The notes under the pieces are model-generated. The model made no database searches. It had not been told where the DNA came from and was given only the letters and a program-made list of their open reading frames with translations. A stretch of 64,000 bases of DNA from Oncomelania hupensis. Its lineage: Eukaryota; Mollusca; Gastropoda; Littorinimorpha; Pomatiopsidae. Shown here piece by piece: positions 1 through 10,000 of this stretch. The position numbers and the translations under genes are program-made. How positions within the stretch are numbered: the stretch's first letter is position 1; every line of letters begins with the position of its first letter. Where the stretch lies: positions 16,001-80,000 of the forward strand of contig JBAHVR010000230.1 of NCBI GenBank assembly GCA_036898135.1, given 5' to 3'.

Positions 1-205
1 GATGGTTCCTATCACACCAGTTGACAAAAGAGTTGACACTTTGCTCGTAACATGTCACAGAGTCTGAAAGGTCGACAACAGCAGCATCATCAGAAAATTT
101 GATAATATGTGTGTCATCTCTGGAAATTTGGCAGTTGTTTGTGTAAAGGGTAAAGACAAAAGGGGCTATCACAGTACCCTGTGGCGCACCTGTGTTGATG
201 ACCTT
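1..205 (-). pseudogene. Rex1-like LINE reverse transcriptase fragment
   Basis: Read on the minus strand, this stretch gives a piece of a LINE reverse transcriptase. It has a GAPQGTV motif near 170-185, the catalytic-site-like FSDDAAVV near 82-105, and a following FVNWCDRN helix near 10-30. The GAPQG...KFSDD...WC pattern is that of the Rex1/Babar branch of CR1-group LINEs, the same type as the better copy at 22.0-23.2 kb. It runs off the left edge and is cut at the right by an ATG-rich microsatellite. It is a dead fragment. Clade assignment is from motif recognition only. Confidence 0.6.
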
Positions 206-224
206 GACAGAGGAGATACAGTGG

Positions 225-276
225 GATGATGCTGATGATGATGATGATGATGATGACGATGATGAGGATGATGATG
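225..276. repeat. (ATG)n microsatellite
   Basis: Imperfect GATGATGAT triplet repeat interrupting the Rex1-like fragment. The open frame through it (isoleucine-rich on the minus strand) is an artefact of the repeat. Confidence 0.85.
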
Positions 277-737
277 TAGCTGCAACTGCTGCAGATGATA
301 ATAGTGATGACGTCGGTGATGACGAAGACGATGACAATATGCATAGCCAGCTCCCAGAGTTGTGATATAGTTGTGCGGCCCACAGTGTGACTCAAGGTTT
401 TGCAGGCCACCTTGACACGCTAAATAAAATTCGTTTCATTTTGTCCCGTTTTTACCAGTGTGCCCCATTTTCGGAGCTTGACATAATAACCTAATTCTTG
501 GGGGTAGAGGGTGGAAGGGAATGTGAGGTGTGGGGGTGAGGTGGGCGTGCAATGGGTGTGTGTGTGAAGGTGGTGGTGGGGATGGTGAGTGGTGGTAATG
601 GTAGTAAGGAGGGTGGTGGTAGGGAGTGGGGTTGGGGGCTGCTTAATAATTGTAGATTATAGTTACACCACACCAGAGCATACTAGTCACATTATCCTGA
701 CACCAGAGAACCAGTTGATGGCAATGCCAAAATTATA

Positions 738-807
738 TTGTCAATCCGGGAATCGAACCAGGGACATTTACCAGTAAGCTGCTCTACCAAGTGTGCTACC
801 TGACCCC
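738..807 (-). repeat. tRNA-derived SINE head
   Basis: On the minus strand this reads as a tRNA-like module. An A-box-like TAGCACACTTGGTAGAGC is followed by an anticodon-arm-like segment and a perfect B box GGTTCGATTCCC. There is no CCA-compatible acceptor stem, so it is a SINE head or tRNA pseudogene rather than a functional tRNA. The sequence running to about 650 on the same strand is probably the SINE body. Confidence 0.55.
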
Positions 808-1452
808 TTTGAGTAGGTAACTTGAGGAGTGGTGCATAAATAAGCAGGCTAGGCTGGCGAGACAATACCAATGACTAGACTCTTTCCAAGCTATGTATTT
901 AAAAATATGTTTACAGGGGAGATAACAGAAACACCCAAGAATTACAAAGCTTTTAATTAAGGAAAGATTGTGGGTGAGGGGTGAGTAAATGGTAACTAGA
1001 TGTATTATGAAAATGAGGGCTTAATTCAAAACAGGATTTAAGGCTGTTTAACATAGCATGTGTTTTAAAAGAGTGAAGGAAGAGATAGGGTAGTGGGAAT
1101 GAGATTATTCAAAAAGCAGTAGTTTTAAGGGGAAAGAGTTGGATGACGATGGTAAGGCGTTAAAAGCCCAATTTTCTTATTTCTTTGCATTTTAATGCCA
1201 CAATATCGATTAGCGTTTTCTTTCTAAGCACTCATACCATAAGCAGTGTGTGGGCTGATCCATGTATTTTTATAATGTTTTTTTTAACTTACTACAAAAA
1301 AGTAAAGGTGTTCAAGCTCATTATACATTCTGCATGTTTAAGGTCAAGGTCACAGTTTACACCCCTTTTGTTCCTCCGGAACTGTAAAAATACAAAAATA
1401 TGTTAAATTTATTTATTTAATATTTAATCGTTCTTATTTAGCCCTTTTCCAG
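808..1452. other. AT-rich intronic or upstream DNA, no feature seen
   Basis: No recognisable coding, repeat family or RNA signal. It ends with the pyrimidine-rich tract and AG that form the splice acceptor of the first exon at 1451-1452. Confidence 0.4.
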
Positions 1453-1774
1453 TTCAAGAGATGATCAAGGCAACGGCCAAGGCAGAATTTAACTCAAGCT
1501 GCCTGAGGTTAAATAAAACCATCTATACTTTTCTCTTTCATCATGAACCCATCGGTCTGGAGGACCTGCATTTTAAAATCTGTAAAAAAAATGTTTGTGC
1601 AGCGTATCACATCAACGGCAAAGAACATCATCGACACATTCAACAGGGAATTTGAGCCCAGCGGCTTGGGTATTTATTTTGAAAAGTTTTCCAGAAAATT
1701 TAGTGCACCCAAATTGAAGGCGGTTTGTCCTGCAGGTACTCTTAGCAAGGACACTGGCTCATCTCTCTCTTGTG
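1453..1774 (+). CDS. Host exon: upstream segment plus start of an ephrin-receptor-like Cys repeat (SVEP1/SCUBE-like)
   Basis: The exon is bounded by acceptor TTTTCCAG (ends 1452) and donor GTGAGT (1775). Its 3' part encodes a helix-like stretch followed by CPAGTLSKDTGSSLSC. That opens a GCC2/GCC3 (ephrin-receptor-like) disulfide repeat, which continues in phase in the exon at 31069. Such repeats occur in secreted or membrane proteins such as SVEP1 and SCUBE. The first half is open in another frame, so a single-base shift is needed at the run of eight A near 1584-1591. The exon is 322 nt, whereas a phase 1-1 exon should be a multiple of three (321). The shift is either an assembly error or a real lesion. 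The product identity beyond 'extracellular Cys-repeat protein' is inference. Confidence 0.6.
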
Positions 1775-2787
1775 GTGAGTAAATCTGTTTATATATATAT
1801 ATATATTTCAGCTCAAGCAGCAAGGAAAGTTATTCAAACTCAAACTAAATCACTAACTCAAAGGCCAGAGAGAACATTGACTCTCTTTTATTCAACACAC
1901 ATACACAGGAATATGGGAAATCTAACCATACCCAACCCGTAACCGGTCCCCAAAACCACAAATAATTAAACAATCAATTACCTCCCTTGATTTATTCGTA
2001 ACCATGTAAACACTGGAACCAACGTGCCAGCACAACCAATGATGTAACAATATGATATTAAAGATGAAGTGTTAAAAATGTGGCTTATGTATACAATCAA
2101 TAAGATTAAAAAATAAATGTAGTTATTTAATATCAAACCCTTTTCTTAAACCAGCACATCGACATCCAAACCAAGAATCAAAATATGGCCTGATTCCAGT
2201 TTGTTGCGTCATATAGCTGCAAAGTGTATTTGAGCTTTTTAAACATCTCATGGTCATTCTTTCGTTCCTTCTCAAGCGCAATGGATACCTGCACTATACA
2301 AAACTACGTCCTCATCATCGTCATCATCACAATCATCATCATCATTATCAACATCATCTGTAAGTACTATTTATTTATTCACACAAACAAGACACGAAAA
2401 AACCACCTTCTCAGACACACTTTTTGTATGTCTGTATATTTGTTCGTATTTTTCTCATATGCACATACAATGCAAATGCATTATTTTGCATATTATTGAC
2501 CTTTGTCCTTATGGATCGTGAAATGATTGTAAACTTTGTATGTGTTTTGTATGGTTTTCAATATTCAGTATTTCTTTACTGCATCCTGCCATCTTTGGAG
2601 CATGTGTGAATTCTGCATTATTGTATCTTATCAGTTTTCCGCACTGATTTCTTATACTTGTAACTTTGTTATGTGTTTATTATGTTCAAGCGTACCTTGT
2701 ATCATGTGCATGCTTGTTTTTCTTTTTTTTTAAATGAAAACTGTATGTGTTGTACATAGCTGTATATATGCATATTATCATGGGCAT
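1775..2787. other. AT-rich intron sequence, no feature seen
   Basis: Start of the 29.3-kb intron. Low-complexity ATC and AT tracts only. The open frames here have no recognisable domain. Confidence 0.5.
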
Positions 2788-2790
2788 ACG

Positions 2791-2870
2791 TTCAATTCAA
2801 TTCAATTCAATTCAATTCAATTCAATTCAATACAACTTTATTTATCCACATAGGGCAATTACAAGATTTA
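2791..2870 (-). repeat. (TTCAA)n tail plus LINE/SINE 3' end
   Basis: Eight copies of TTCAA (2791-2830) are followed on the minus strand's upstream side by GGATAAATAAAGTTGTATTG. An AATAAAGT-type 3' end with a short tandem tail is typical of CR1/Rex1-type retroposons. The element body to the right (about 2870-3150) was not recognised. Confidence 0.5.
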
Positions 2871-3154
2871 GAAGCAGCTCATATTATTAAAATAAATAAA
2901 TACATAAAGAAGTTTTCAAAAAACTGTGAAATTTAAAAGTTTATCACACGATTTCATTAGCACATGTCCTACCATACAAACATAAACCAAACACACGTGC
3001 GCACACACACACCACACATCATGAACACTCACAGCCGACAGTTAAACAGTTAAATCCAATAAAAAAAACATGAAGGTAAGAAAATAAGGTAAGAATATCA
3101 TCAATGAATCATCAAATCAATCGGTCGATAAACAATCAATCAATCAAATACGTG

Positions 3155-3864
3155 CAGCAAACACCAAAATGATGACGAGCTACACCAATGCCATCAAAAC
3201 GGACGTCAAAGGCCAAGGCCAATTTCTCAACACAGTGCATAGTTTCAAATATTTAGGAGCCATTGTATCAGACAATGGGTCCTGACAGAAAGTCCTCTTC
3301 AGGATCGAACAAACAACTGCTGCCCATAACAAGGTTCAAGCCCATTTGGAAAGACAGAACCATCAGTCTACATTTCAAGGTAAGGCTGCTGCGCTCCCTT
3401 GTCATCTCCATCTTTCTTTACGCTTGCGAAACATGAACTCACAGCAAATCTACAATGAAGAATACAAAGCATGGAGATAAGGTGTTACAGAAGACTTGTG
3501 GGCATTCTCTATGCCCAGCACATCACCAACAACGAAATCCGACAGAACATTGCACACCCATAGAACAATGCAATGCTCACAGTGGTGATGAAACAGAAAC
3601 TCCGATGGTATGGTGACGTCACCGAAACATCAGGCTTTGCAAAGACCATCATGCATGGCACAGTGCAAGGAGGCAGATGAAGAGGGAGACCGAAAACATG
3701 TGGGAGGACAACATTCGAGAATGGACTGGTTTGACACTCAGCAAAGCCATGAGCGTTGCTGAGGACAGAGAAAGATGGAGTATGCTTATTAAACGATCAT
3801 TTGTAGTGCCCCAACCACCTTCAAGTTATGGGATAGGATAGGATAGGATAGGGTAGGTCACAAT
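3155..3864 (+). mobile_element. RTE-family LINE, 3' fragment
   Basis: Diverged copy of the 3' third of the RTE LINE at 7057-10399. It starts in the region after the FADD motif and carries the C-terminal tail (MRCYRRLLGI-like block, RRRGRPKK-like basic block) and the terminal (GGATA)n tail at 3831-3860. Frames are broken throughout. It sits immediately left of I-group LINE copy 1. Confidence 0.8.
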
Positions 3865-3973
3865 ACGAAGAGGAATTCCTGGGTTACATATATCGCAAGG
3901 TCTTGTAGAAATCTTCAATCTACTAGCAGAGAGACTGTTTACTTATCAGTATTCTATCTTATCTTATGCTATG

Positions 3974-4377
3974 TTGGGGATCTGAACGGTCACTCCCCCA
4001 GATCCCCAAGGGAAAATTTTGGAGAATGTTGTCGATGACCTCAACCTTTGTATTTTAAATTCTTGTTCCCCTACGTATTGTAACCATTTAGGAACATTTT
4101 CCAAGTTAGACCTGGCTATCTGTGACCCTTCTTTTTTTTTGACTTGGATTGGAAACCTCATTCGGATCTCTGTTGGAGTGATCATTTTCCAAATTTTCTG
4201 AAGTTTTTAGAATATAAATCTGAGGAGCTCCAACGGCGCTGGAATTTCAAAAAAGCAAATTGGGACCAATTTGGACACTCCGCAGCTTGTCAAATTACCA
4301 ATGACATTCTCAATTCCGAAGATCCAGCTCTGGAGTTTTCTAATATCCTAATAGAATGTGCTTCCGAAAATATACCC
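3974..4377 (+). pseudogene. I-group LINE endonuclease fragment
   Basis: Encodes the last part of an AP-endonuclease (EEP) domain. GDLNGHSP-like text is at the start (partly deleted), then ENVVDDLNLCILNS, FSKLDLAICDP, a damaged SDHF box and the WNFKKANWDQF linker. It is nearly identical in order to 35625-36030. Broken by an indel near 3990 and a stop near 4200. It ends exactly at the target site of the SINE-like element. Confidence 0.75.
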
Positions 4378-4946
4378 CCGTTGGGGTGTCGGGGGTTTCA
4401 GTATAAATAGTATCCCCACTTTCTGGAAATTTAGTGCTTTAAATTCCCACTGTCGCTGTCTTCCTCATTTACTCTTTTCCATTCCTGCTCTGTCCTATCA
4501 CTCTGCTATACTATCTTCTTCTTCACTAGATCAATGACCTACCTCTTTTCTTGAAAACTCTTCCTGGACAAGACTCCTTGTTTGTGTATGAGGTCTGTTG
4601 GATCAGCTTGGGAGTGTTGGACGCTTTCTGCCGGGTGGTCACTAGGGCTTCCTATGATGTTATTATTTAGCACTATAGGCATTTTATATGTATATGTTTT
4701 GTTGATAATTTATAATGATGTTTGTATTCTATTTTGTTTTTGTAACCGGGGGTTCGAGTAGTTGGGGTAAAGCCTCAGCCGTCCCCTGAGTGGGATGTCT
4801 TTATTGTAAAGTGACTGGCCGGTGGAGGGCATTCAATTTTCCCACTAGGGTTGTTTCAGCAGATCTTTTATGCGGATCGGGGGTTGTCCGGTCCTGATTT
4901 GGCTCGGAAGAGTCCGCTGGACCTAAAGCAACAATCAATCAATCAA
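4378..4946 (+). mobile_element. 569-bp SINE-like non-autonomous retroelement
   Basis: Flanked by a perfect 15-bp target-site duplication TCCGAAAATATACCC (4363-4377 and 4947-4961). The undisturbed site is seen in I-group copy 2 near 36030. The 5' end carries a TATA-like GTATAAATAGTATCCCC. No ORF and no tRNA boxes were recognised. The 3' end has the 34-nt motif GGTCCTGATTTGGCTC...GGACC (4890-4923), then TAAAG and a (CAAT)n tail. The same 3' motif ends the I-group LINEs, suggesting mobilisation by that LINE. A second copy lies at 62125-62715 and a bare 3' end at 20105-20150. Confidence 0.75.
4890..4923 (+). repeat. 34-nt GGTCC...GGACC 3'-end motif
   Basis: Terminal motif with complementary GGTCC and GGACC ends, shared with 16872-16905, 51330-51363 and 62670-62703 on this strand and with 5597-5630, 5696-5729 and 20111-20144 on the other. 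It is probably the RNA 3' structure used by the I-group LINE reverse transcriptase (inference). Confidence 0.7.
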
Positions 4947-5596
4947 TCCGAAAATATACCCAAAACAGCTATTTAAAGCAGTGCCCCGAAGGCAAACTTG
5001 TTTTTTCCAACTTAGTTCCAGTCATTCGCCCAAAAAGGCAATCACCGAAGTCGAACGAAGCACTCCGATGTGTTACGAAATGATGCTTGCATGGCTACGA
5101 CTAGCTGCCATTAAAAATGATCGCTGTTGCTTCTAATTCTGTTCGATTTACACAGATTTAGCATTTCGCAACGGTATACTTTGTTAATATGAGCACAATT
5201 ATTATCGACCATATTTAATAGTTGCGGTCCTTGATTTGCATTTTGTTAGTTCTCAGCAGTAAAGGCTAATAATAGCATTGCCCATTTCCTGCCTAGAACC
5301 AAGTAGACACTGTTATACAGTATACATAGGCTTAATCTACATTATGATATTATAAGTCAGTCTCCGCGCAGCGAAGAAGCTCACTAGCTGAATACAATTA
5401 TTAGACTTGTATTGTTTGTTTTATACGTAAATAAATGTATAAAGTATATCTATTCTAATTAATAATATTTAGGCCTATACTTTATAATATTCGAATCTTG
5501 AATTTTCCGGAGAAGCACGAGTAGGCTAAGCGAATTTTTTTTTTAAATAACTCGAGATCAGAGTTAAATTAATAGTTAGTTTTTCATTGCTTACAG

Positions 5597-5729
5597 GGTC
5601 CAGCGGACTGCAAAGAGCCGAATCAGAACCACAAAATCAAGACAACTCGAGATCAGAGTTAAATTTAAAGCTTAATAGTTATTCATTGCTTACAGAGTCC
5701 AGCGGACTGCAAAGAGCCGAATCAGGACC
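5597..5729 (-). repeat. Tandem pair of I-group 3'-end motifs
   Basis: Two copies of the 34-nt 3'-end motif in minus orientation (5597-5630 and 5696-5729), each followed by the same roughly 60-bp TAAGCAATGA...CTCGAG sequence. They form a 99-bp direct repeat inside the TIR element. Confidence 0.75.
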
Positions 5730-5753
5730 ACAAAATCTAGACCACAACTTCGC

Positions 5754-5756
<3 letters not shown>

Positions 5757-5824
<68 letters not shown>

Positions 5825-5870
5825 TAGTTATTTAGTTAAATCTTTAATTTATTTATTTGTTTTGTTTGTG

Positions 5871-5943
<73 letters not shown>

Positions 5944-5949
5944 TGTTTC

Positions 5950-5995
<46 letters not shown>
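5757..5995. repeat. (AGT)n and (ATT)n microsatellites
   Basis: AGT triplets run 5757-5824 and ATT triplets run 5874-5942 and 5955-5994. The serine- and isoleucine-rich open frames here are artefacts. The same block recurs at 33841-34083. Confidence 0.95.
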
Positions 5996-5996
<1 letters not shown>

Positions 5997-6519
5997 CTAC
6001 TTTAAAAAAAAAAGAAAAAAGAATAGTGTGCTGCTGTGCGTGCTCAATGGTGTAAATATGGTCAGTGACGTTTTGTTTGTTTTTGCTGAAGTTGGGTGTA
6101 ACCCGAAATATTCAGATAGTGTTACTGGTTATTTTTTCTTATAGATTTACCAAAGTTTTCAGATGATTTATAGAAATTTCCGCCCGCCACGCAACATGTA
6201 TTTAATACGTGTTTCTCATTAAAATACATATCATTGAGATACATATAACAAATGTACTGTATCACTTAAAAAGAATAATATTAGTTAAATAAATACTTGC
6301 TTAGGTGCTTGCAATAAAAATGTCACAGTTTTTTGAGACCATTATAAACTTGCTTTGCTTTGTTGTGCTGAAGTGACATCAACGTTTCCATAGCGCTTTG
6401 AAGTTTTGTCATGGTTTTATTGTTGATATAGATGTGAAATCGTTGTATGTGTGCTTTATGTGTTATGTATTACTTTTACTCCTTATTACTAATTATGTCA
6501 GTATATTATTCATCATAAT

Positions 6520-6521
6520 AA

Positions 6522-6596
<75 letters not shown>
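6520..6596. repeat. (AAT)n microsatellite
   Basis: About 25 perfect AAT triplets inside the TIR element. In the copy at 34.5 kb this array is only a few units long. Confidence 0.95.
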
Positions 6597-6599
<3 letters not shown>

Positions 6600-7056
6600 A
6601 ACTGCTTCAAAATGCAAATCTCGACTTGAGCTTCAAGCTGTGCAGATCGAAATAGAATTAGATCTAGCAGCGGCTATTTTTATGCACGGATGTTTCACCA
6701 CAGGCTCTGAAGTATTTTCTTTTGTCTTTGTAAACTCCTAAATACGTACGTAGTATAGTATATAATTGAGGCCTACGAAAAACGAGAATTCCCAGCCTGT
6801 GGTTTCACGTAGTCCTGCCAGCATTCGTTCGTAAAACATCGGATAGCTCCGCTCGGATCGGAGAGCTTCGTTCGACTTCGGTAATTGCCTTTTTCGGGAA
6901 AGTGACTGGAACTAGGTTGGAAAAAACAAGTTCGCACCCCGAAGACCCCTTGTTTGATGAAGAATGCAAGACTCTTCATCACCAAAGGAAACAATCCCAA
7001 CGAATTTTCTTTCAAAATCCTACAGATAAAAATAAATTTAATCACCAGAAGCTGTG

Positions 7057-10000
7057 TGTTCGGGCATTAAATAGAATAGACCCAACGTTTCCCGGCGTGT
7101 CGTAAGAGGCGACTAACAGGGGTGATGTTAGCACGGCATCACTGGGCGAAAGTCTTCTACACAGAAGTCACCGGCTAGGGCGGAGGAACCTCACGTTACT
7201 ACAGGTTCAACGACCATGTGCTCAGGGCCAAGGCGAGCCACACTGTATTCGTGGATTTCGGCTGTGGCCAACAGCCTGGAGAGGATTGGGCACCACCAGG
7301 TCTTTTTTGTCCAAGACACATTACATGATGACAAAATCCACTAATTCCATGCCGGATCGGTCGTCGCCCGGCTACACAAGGACCGCGCCTTCCGTTGGCC
7401 ACCAGGACGGAGGTGTTAAGTATGCTACTGATGGACAATTTAGCAAGATCCGCACGAGAAACAACATCGTCATAGGAACCTGGAATGTCAGGACCCTAAC
7501 CGCGGAAGGAAAATTAGAAGAACTGGCCCACGAGTTGGACCAGTATCGATGGAACGTTCTAGGCATCAGCGAACTGCGCTGGAAAGGCCTAGGTGAAACA
7601 ACGACCGACAAAGGCCACAAGCTCTATTTCAGCGGTAGAGATGACAGGCACGAACACGGCGTTGGATTCTTGGTCCACAAGAACATTCTAGCCACTGTCA
7701 TGGGTTGCCGCCCAGTCTCCAGTAGACTCATTACCATCCGCCTGAGAGCAGCCCCTTTCAACATCACCATCATCCAGGCCTATGCCCCAACATCAGACTA
7801 TGACGACAGCGAAGTGGAGGATTTTTATGAAAAGCTACAGGCGGTCCTTGACCAAGTGCCGAAGAAGGACATAGTCATAGTGCAAGGCGACTGGAATGCC
7901 AAGGTTGGCCAAGATGCGCACCACAACTGGGGAGACACATGTGGACCCCACTGCAACAACGAGACAACTGACAGGGGTCTAAGACTCTTGGAGTTTGCCA
8001 GATACAACAATCTGGTACTGGCAAACACGCTTGGTCTCCACAAAAACTCCAGACGATGGACATGGCACAGTCCTGGCGGGGAGCATCACAACCAAATAGA
8101 CTACATAATGGTCAAGAAACGCTTCAGATCAAGCATCAACATTGGCAGGACACGCACTTTTCCAGGAGCAGACATCGGAAGTGACCACGATCTCGTGATG
8201 ATGTCTTTCCGGCTCCACTTGAAGAGAGTAAATACAGCAAAGTGCACTAGACTGAAGTTCGACCTGGACAAACTGCAAGACCCGGAGGTGGCAGAACTAT
8301 TTCAGGCCACAATTGGAGGGAAATTTGCACCACTGCTCATTTTGGGGGCTGGTGCAGTAGATGTCAACACCATGACCACCACCTTCAACTCAGCTGTGAC
8401 AGATGCCGCCACTGAGATCCTTGGCAAGCACCGACCAAAGAAGAAGCCGTGGATCACACCTGAACTTTTGGATCTGTGTGATAAACGAAGAGAGATGAAA
8501 AAGAAAAAGAACACCTCACAGGGAGCTGATGTCTACCGAAAAATCAACAATGACATCCGAAAAGGCATGCGCACAGCAAAGGAGAACTGGATAGAAGATC
8601 AATGCCAGGAAATAGAGAACAGTCTGAACAAGAACAACAGCAAGAAGACCTACCAGACTGTGAAGCGGCTGACAAGTGTCAAACAGCCCAAAATCTCCAC
8701 GATCCAAACCAAGTCTGGCATATGCCTTACAGAAGAACAAGAAGTCTTGGACAGATGGACAGAGTACTGCTCTGACCTTTACAACCATACACCAAATGGA
8801 GACCCATCAGTTCTAACATGTCCCGAGAACAGAGAAGAAGAAGAAATCCTCACAATTCTCCGGGAAGAAGTTGAGGCAGCAGTGCAAGCGCTAAAGAAAG
8901 GGAAGTCAGCGGGAGTGGACAACATACCCGCAGAACTGCTACAAGCAGGAGGAGAAGCGATGATTGATGCCCTCACCATTATCTGTAACAAGATCTGGCA
9001 GAGTGGGGAGTGGCCTATACCATGTACCCAGTCGCTTGTCATCACTCTTCCCAAAAAAGGTAACCTTCAGGAGTGTGAAAATTACCGGACCATCAGCCTC
9101 ATCAGCCATCCCAGCAAGGTCCTCCTGAAAATAATACTCAACAGGTTGAAACCCCAAGCTGAACAAATCATAGCTGAAGAACAAGCAGGATTCAGGGCAG
9201 GGCGAAGTACCACTGAGCAGATTTTCAACCTCAGAATAATCTGTGAGAAATACCTACAGCACCAACAACATCTATATCATGTGTTCATAGACTTCAAGAA
9301 GGCGTTTGACCGAGTCTGGCATGCAGCTCTATGGGCAACAATGAAAGTGTACAACATCAGCCCTAAAATTATTGAAGTCATCAAAAGCCTGTATGACAAG
9401 GCTACCAGTGCAGTCCTCCACAACAGCACCATCGGGAACTGGTTCAGAACAACAATCGGTGTGCGTCAAGGATGCCTACTCTCTCCAACACTCTTCAACA
9501 TCTTCCTAGAGCGCATCATGTCAGATGCTCTTGCAGACCATGAAGGCACAGTCAGCATAGGGGGTAGAGCAATCTCCAATCTTCGTTTTGCAGATGACAT
9601 CGATGGATTGGCTGGAGAGGAGCAAGAACTTAAACAGCTGGTACAGAGGCTTGACACCACCTCCAGAGCCTATGGAATGGAAATAAGTGCAGAGAAGACC
9701 AAAATGATGACCAACAACACCAATGGCATCAATACGGACATCAAAGTCCAAGGCCAATCCCTCAACACAGTGCATAGCTTCAAATATTTGGGAGCCATTG
9801 TATCAGACAATGGGTCCCGACAGGAAGTCCTCTCCAGGATCGCACAAACAACTGCTGCCTTGACAAGGTTGAAGCCCATTTGGAAAGACAGGACCATCAG
9901 TCTACATTCCAAAGTAAGACTGCTGCGCTCCCTTGTCATCTCCATCTTCCTATATGCTTGCGAAGCATGGACCCTCACAGCAGATCTCCAACGAAGAATA

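Larger units (their letters stand above)
4992..6936. mobile_element. 1.9-kb TIR DNA element, non-autonomous
   Basis: The ends are inverted copies of each other. The left starts GCAAACTTGTTTTTTCCAAC and the right end, reversed, starts TGCGAACTTGTTTTTTCCAA. Similarity continues for well over 100 bp. The flanking CCCCGAAG is present at 4984-4991 and 6937-6944, while copy 2 of the host LINE has it once (near 36067), so this is an 8-bp target-site duplication. An 8-bp TSD fits hAT or P superfamilies; the termini do not let me choose. There is no coding region. The interior holds AGT and ATT microsatellites, an AAT microsatellite and two minus-strand copies of the GGTCC...GGACC motif. A left-truncated copy is at 33811-34986. 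Confidence 0.7.

Noticed and set aside
2224..2733. Overlapping hydrophobic open frames as small membrane proteins
   Set aside because: AT-rich composition gives Phe/Ile/Tyr runs in several frames; no conserved motif or clear gene structure.
5754..6055. Open frames of poly-Ser, poly-Ile, poly-Leu and poly-Tyr
   Set aside because: They follow AGT and ATT microsatellites exactly, on all frames; no coding evidence.
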